From Alkalibacter saccharofermentans DSM 14828 (GTDB lineage Bacteria > Bacillota > Clostridia > Eubacteriales > Alkalibacteraceae), in assembly GCF_900128885.1 (NCBI RefSeq), contig NZ_FQTU01000006.1, forward strand, positions 62,001 to 126,000: a DNA stretch of 64,000 nt, read 5' to 3'. The notes under the pieces are model-generated. The model was not told where the DNA came from. It ran no database searches and worked only from the letters and a program-made list of their open reading frames with translations. A program made the translations under genes and the position numbers. Below, piece after piece: positions 61,925 through 64,000 of this stretch (the stretch's first letter is position 1; each line of letters starts with the position of its first letter).

Positions 61925-62794
61925 TCAGTCCAATTTGAACCAGTCTTCATAACCCATCTTGATCAGGTTGTCTCTTGACGTCTTCAGGCAGTCAAAGGGA
62001 TCTTTTCCGTACTGGTCATCTTGTTCGATGAGGAAATACTTGCTGCCGCTTTCAAGTCCAGCCTGGATTATCCCTGGCATATCCAAATTTCCTTCTCCTA
62101 CTTCTGCAAATTCTACCACACCTGTAAATTTAGCCATAAACTCCTTCATATCAAACCCTTTTGAAAAGTCGATTTCAAGCTTGCCTATCCTGTAGTCTTT
62201 TAAATGTAGAAGGGTCACTCTTCCATCGAAGCTTTTTATGACCTCTACAGGATCCATTCCACCTCTTTGGATCCAGTGAACGTCAAGTTCAAATCCTAGA
62301 TATTCAGTATTGTTCTTTATTATTTCTAGGAGAGTCTCCCCTTCGTATCTTTCAAACTCCACGTGGTGGTTGTGGTAATAAAGCTTGATTCCATGCTCCG
62401 CAAGCTTTTTGCCATAACCATCGGCTATCTTTACAAATTCCAGAGCCTTTTCACGGCTTCCCATGAGCGTCATAGGAAGCATCCCTATCCTTAAGAAGCT
62501 GCAGCCTAAGGTCTTGCAATCAGAAACTATCTTGTCAAAATCCGTAGACAAATACTCCCCAGGCATTCCAGGAAACATCGGCTCTATAGACGCAGATAAG
62601 GCTGCAATCTTTATGTCAAATTCCTGGCAGGATTTTTTTAGATTCTCAACGTTTTCGGGCGTCATGGGTATCTGGCTTACTTCGACGCAATGATATCCCA
62701 TGCTGCTTAGTTTTTCCATTACGTTTCGTACGCCCATCTCCTCGACTTTTTCCTTGAGCATCATCATTTGAACGCCTATCAATCCTTTATTCAT
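61925..62794 (-). CDS. sugar phosphate isomerase/epimerase-like TIM-barrel protein
   Basis: The 289 residues belong to the AP-endonuclease-2-type TIM barrel (IolE/hydroxypyruvate isomerase fold): GYHCVEVSQIPM, YYHNHHVEFE, ELDVHWIQRGG, LLHLKDY and FAEVGEGNLD with His/Glu/Asp metal ligands. It overlaps the upstream oxidoreductase gene by 4 bases. The pair suggests conversion of a sugar or polyol (inositol-like) by oxidation then isomerisation. Confidence 0.78.
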   Translation of the reverse strand: MNKGLIGVQMMMLKEKVEEMGVRNVMEKLSSMGYHCVEVSQIPMTPENVENLKKSCQEFDIKIAALSASIEPMFPGMPGEYLSTDFDKIVSDCKTLGCSFLRIGMLPMTLMGSREKALEFVKIADGYGKKLAEHGIKLYYHNHHVEFERYEGETLLEIIKNNTEYLGFELDVHWIQRGGMDPVEVIKSFDGRVTLLHLKDYRIGKLEIDFSKGFDMKEFMAKFTGVVEFAEVGEGNLDMPGIIQAGLESGSKYFLIEQDDQYGKDPFDCLKTSRDNLIKMGYEDWFKLD

Positions 62795-63795
62795 GTAAGT
62801 TCCTCCAATTTTATCTCTTTGTTTTCACTTGAAGATCGCTTAATAGCTTCTATAAGCTTCATGGCATCTATGCCTTCTTCTATTTTTATGTAGTCATCAC
62901 TATCTTCTTCGATTGCTTTGTAAAACTTATTTATCAGCTTTTTATGGCTGGCACCGTAGTAGAATTTCGATCCCGGCAGCTTTGTGTTTTCAGCTAACAA
63001 ATCCAGCTTATCATTGTCTGTCCTATAAAGCCTATCTCCCTTTATGGTAAATCTTGCCTTTTCAAACAAAACTTCGATTTCGATGCTTGAATTTTCTATG
63101 TTTGCATTGGTTGAAAAAAACATCCCACTCGCACCGTTTTTAAATTTTATATTAGCTACTGCCGTATCTTCAACTTCAACTCTATAGTCTAAAAGACTCG
63201 ATACGCTACCCTTAACCCACTCAATCTCGCCGCCGATCAGCTGCATGATGTCAAGGGTATGTATCCCTTGGTTGATCATGACTCCCCCTCCGGCAGTTTC
63301 GAGTTTGCCTCGCCAAGGCTTTTCATCAAAGTAGGATTTTGGCCTGTGCCATGCCACCAGTCCTTTGATTCCTTTTATCTCTCCGTAGTTTTTAGAACGT
63401 GCGATTTCCATTAGCTTTTCGGTGGTTTCGTTCACACGATTTTGAAGGCATATCCCTAGTTTTGCTTGGCTATTATTGGCAGCCTCAAGTATATCTTTGC
63501 AATCATCGATATTAAGCCCCAGGGGCTTTTCCATGAAGACGTTAAGGCCTTTTTCTACGCAGTAAACAGATACAGGCACATGCAAGTGATGAGGAAGACA
63601 GATATGTACGCAGTCTAGCTCTTCCTTTTCCATCATTTCCTTGTAGTCGGTGTAAAATGCAGCTTCTTTAAATACCGCCTTCTTGCTTTCATCTATATCG
63701 CATGCGGCGATTATTTTGACATTTTTGGTTTTGTTAAGAGCTTCAATGTGTATTGGAGCTATATCTCCCATACCGATAATCCCTGTCCTAATCAT
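62791..63795 (-). CDS. Gfo/Idh/MocA-family oxidoreductase
   Basis: The 334 residues have an N-terminal NAD(P) Rossmann fold (TGIIGMGDIAPIHIEAL), NVFMEKPLGLN with the catalytic-site EKP lysine, and the C-terminal domain with GGGVMINQGIHTLDIMQLIGG. It oxidises or reduces a sugar or polyol hydroxyl. Second to last gene visible on this operon. Confidence 0.85.
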   Translation of the reverse strand: MIRTGIIGMGDIAPIHIEALNKTKNVKIIAACDIDESKKAVFKEAAFYTDYKEMMEKEELDCVHICLPHHLHVPVSVYCVEKGLNVFMEKPLGLNIDDCKDILEAANNSQAKLGICLQNRVNETTEKLMEIARSKNYGEIKGIKGLVAWHRPKSYFDEKPWRGKLETAGGGVMINQGIHTLDIMQLIGGEIEWVKGSVSSLLDYRVEVEDTAVANIKFKNGASGMFFSTNANIENSSIEIEVLFEKARFTIKGDRLYRTDNDKLDLLAENTKLPGSKFYYGASHKKLINKFYKAIEEDSDDYIKIEEGIDAMKLIEAIKRSSSENKEIKLEELT

Positions 63796-63823
63796 ATTTA
63801 TTCTCCTCGCTTAAAGAGCAGCG

Positions 63824-64000
63824 CTACCCTCTGGTTGGAAACTTGCCCTCTTCTTCGATCCTCTTGTTAAGCTCGTCTAAATAGAGCTCTTGATCTACCG
63901 GGATTTCAACTTCCTTGCCTAGCCAACCTGATAGAAGTATGGCATTTGCAAGCTCCACTCCTTTGATTCCTTCGCTTCCCGGTGCTAAAAGAGGCGTTCC
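63824..64000 (-). CDS. Gfo/Idh/MocA-family oxidoreductase, C-terminal end only
   Basis: The last 58 codons on the minus strand read GTPLLAPGSEGIKGVELANA and end FPTRG-stop. PLLAPGSEGIKGVELANAIL is the typical C-terminal stretch of this family. The rest lies to the right of the window. It precedes the 62791-63795 gene by 28 bases in the same direction. Confidence 0.75.
   Translation of the reverse strand, partial: GTPLLAPGSEGIKGVELANAILLSGWLGKEVEIPVDQELYLDELNKRIEEEGKFPTRG

Noticed and set aside
1..64000. Many reading frames of 60-200 codons opposite or within the genes
   Set aside because: They overlap strongly conserved genes, have no ribosome binding site and show no family motif; all are shadows.
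1..64000. CRISPR arrays, tRNA, rRNA and insertion sequences
   Set aside because: No regularly spaced repeats, cloverleaf candidates, rRNA segments or transposase motifs were seen.

Overview
The window reads as a chromosomal stretch of a low-GC Gram-positive anaerobe, most likely a member of Clostridia. The evidence is the combination of strong GGAGG ribosome binding sites, many TTG/GTG starts, sigma-A-like promoters, a T-box leader, a LexA box of the GAAC-N4-GTTC type, a CcpA-like cre site, PTS/PRD regulation, FeoAB with a DtxR-type repressor, and lipoprotein signal peptides. No rRNA, tRNA, CRISPR array, transposase or integrase was recognised.

Layout. 1-6.0 kb: a partial nicotinate phosphoribosyltransferase, then an iron operon (feoA-feoB, a small SAM-binding enzyme resembling nicotianamine synthase, an LPG-flippase-like membrane protein, pssA), divergent from a DtxR/MntR-type regulator; palindromes fill the space between them. 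6.0-12.2 kb: a 2-oxoacid/acetoin dehydrogenase operon (fused E1 alpha-beta, E3, E2) led by a SorC-type regulator. 12.4-18.4 kb: a cupin gene and a complete sorbitol (glucitol) PTS set (GutR-like regulator, GutM, IIC, IIB, second IIC, IIA) divergent from an SDR-type sorbitol-6-phosphate dehydrogenase. 18.5-23.7 kb: SOS-type DNA polymerase IV, an AT-rich spacer with an unrecognised secreted protein and a small membrane protein, aminopeptidase P, and a DUF3048 lipoprotein. 23.8-30.6 kb: trpEGDCFBA under a T-box leader whose specifier reads UGG (Trp).

30.7-52.7 kb: a carbohydrate region centred on uronic acids. It has two KDG kinases, a GH2 and a GH3 glycosidase, AraC and IclR regulators, a DctPQM TRAP transporter, an amidohydrolase, an MFS transporter, a KDPG aldolase fused to a VOC domain, and uxaC-uxuA-uxuB(SDR)-HAD. 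Together these would take glucuronate through fructuronate, mannonate and KDG to KDPG, then pyruvate and glyceraldehyde-3-phosphate. A shared operator-like motif lies at four promoters of this region and probably binds the IclR-type regulator.

52.7-61.9 kb: a more AT-rich block (AraC, GH3, two-permease sugar ABC transporter, AraC) bounded by a perfect 31-bp direct repeat of the 3' end of the HAD gene, which suggests a 9.2-kb insertion. 61.9-64.0 kb: a sugar isomerase-like TIM-barrel protein and two Gfo/Idh/MocA oxidoreductases, the last cut by the window edge.
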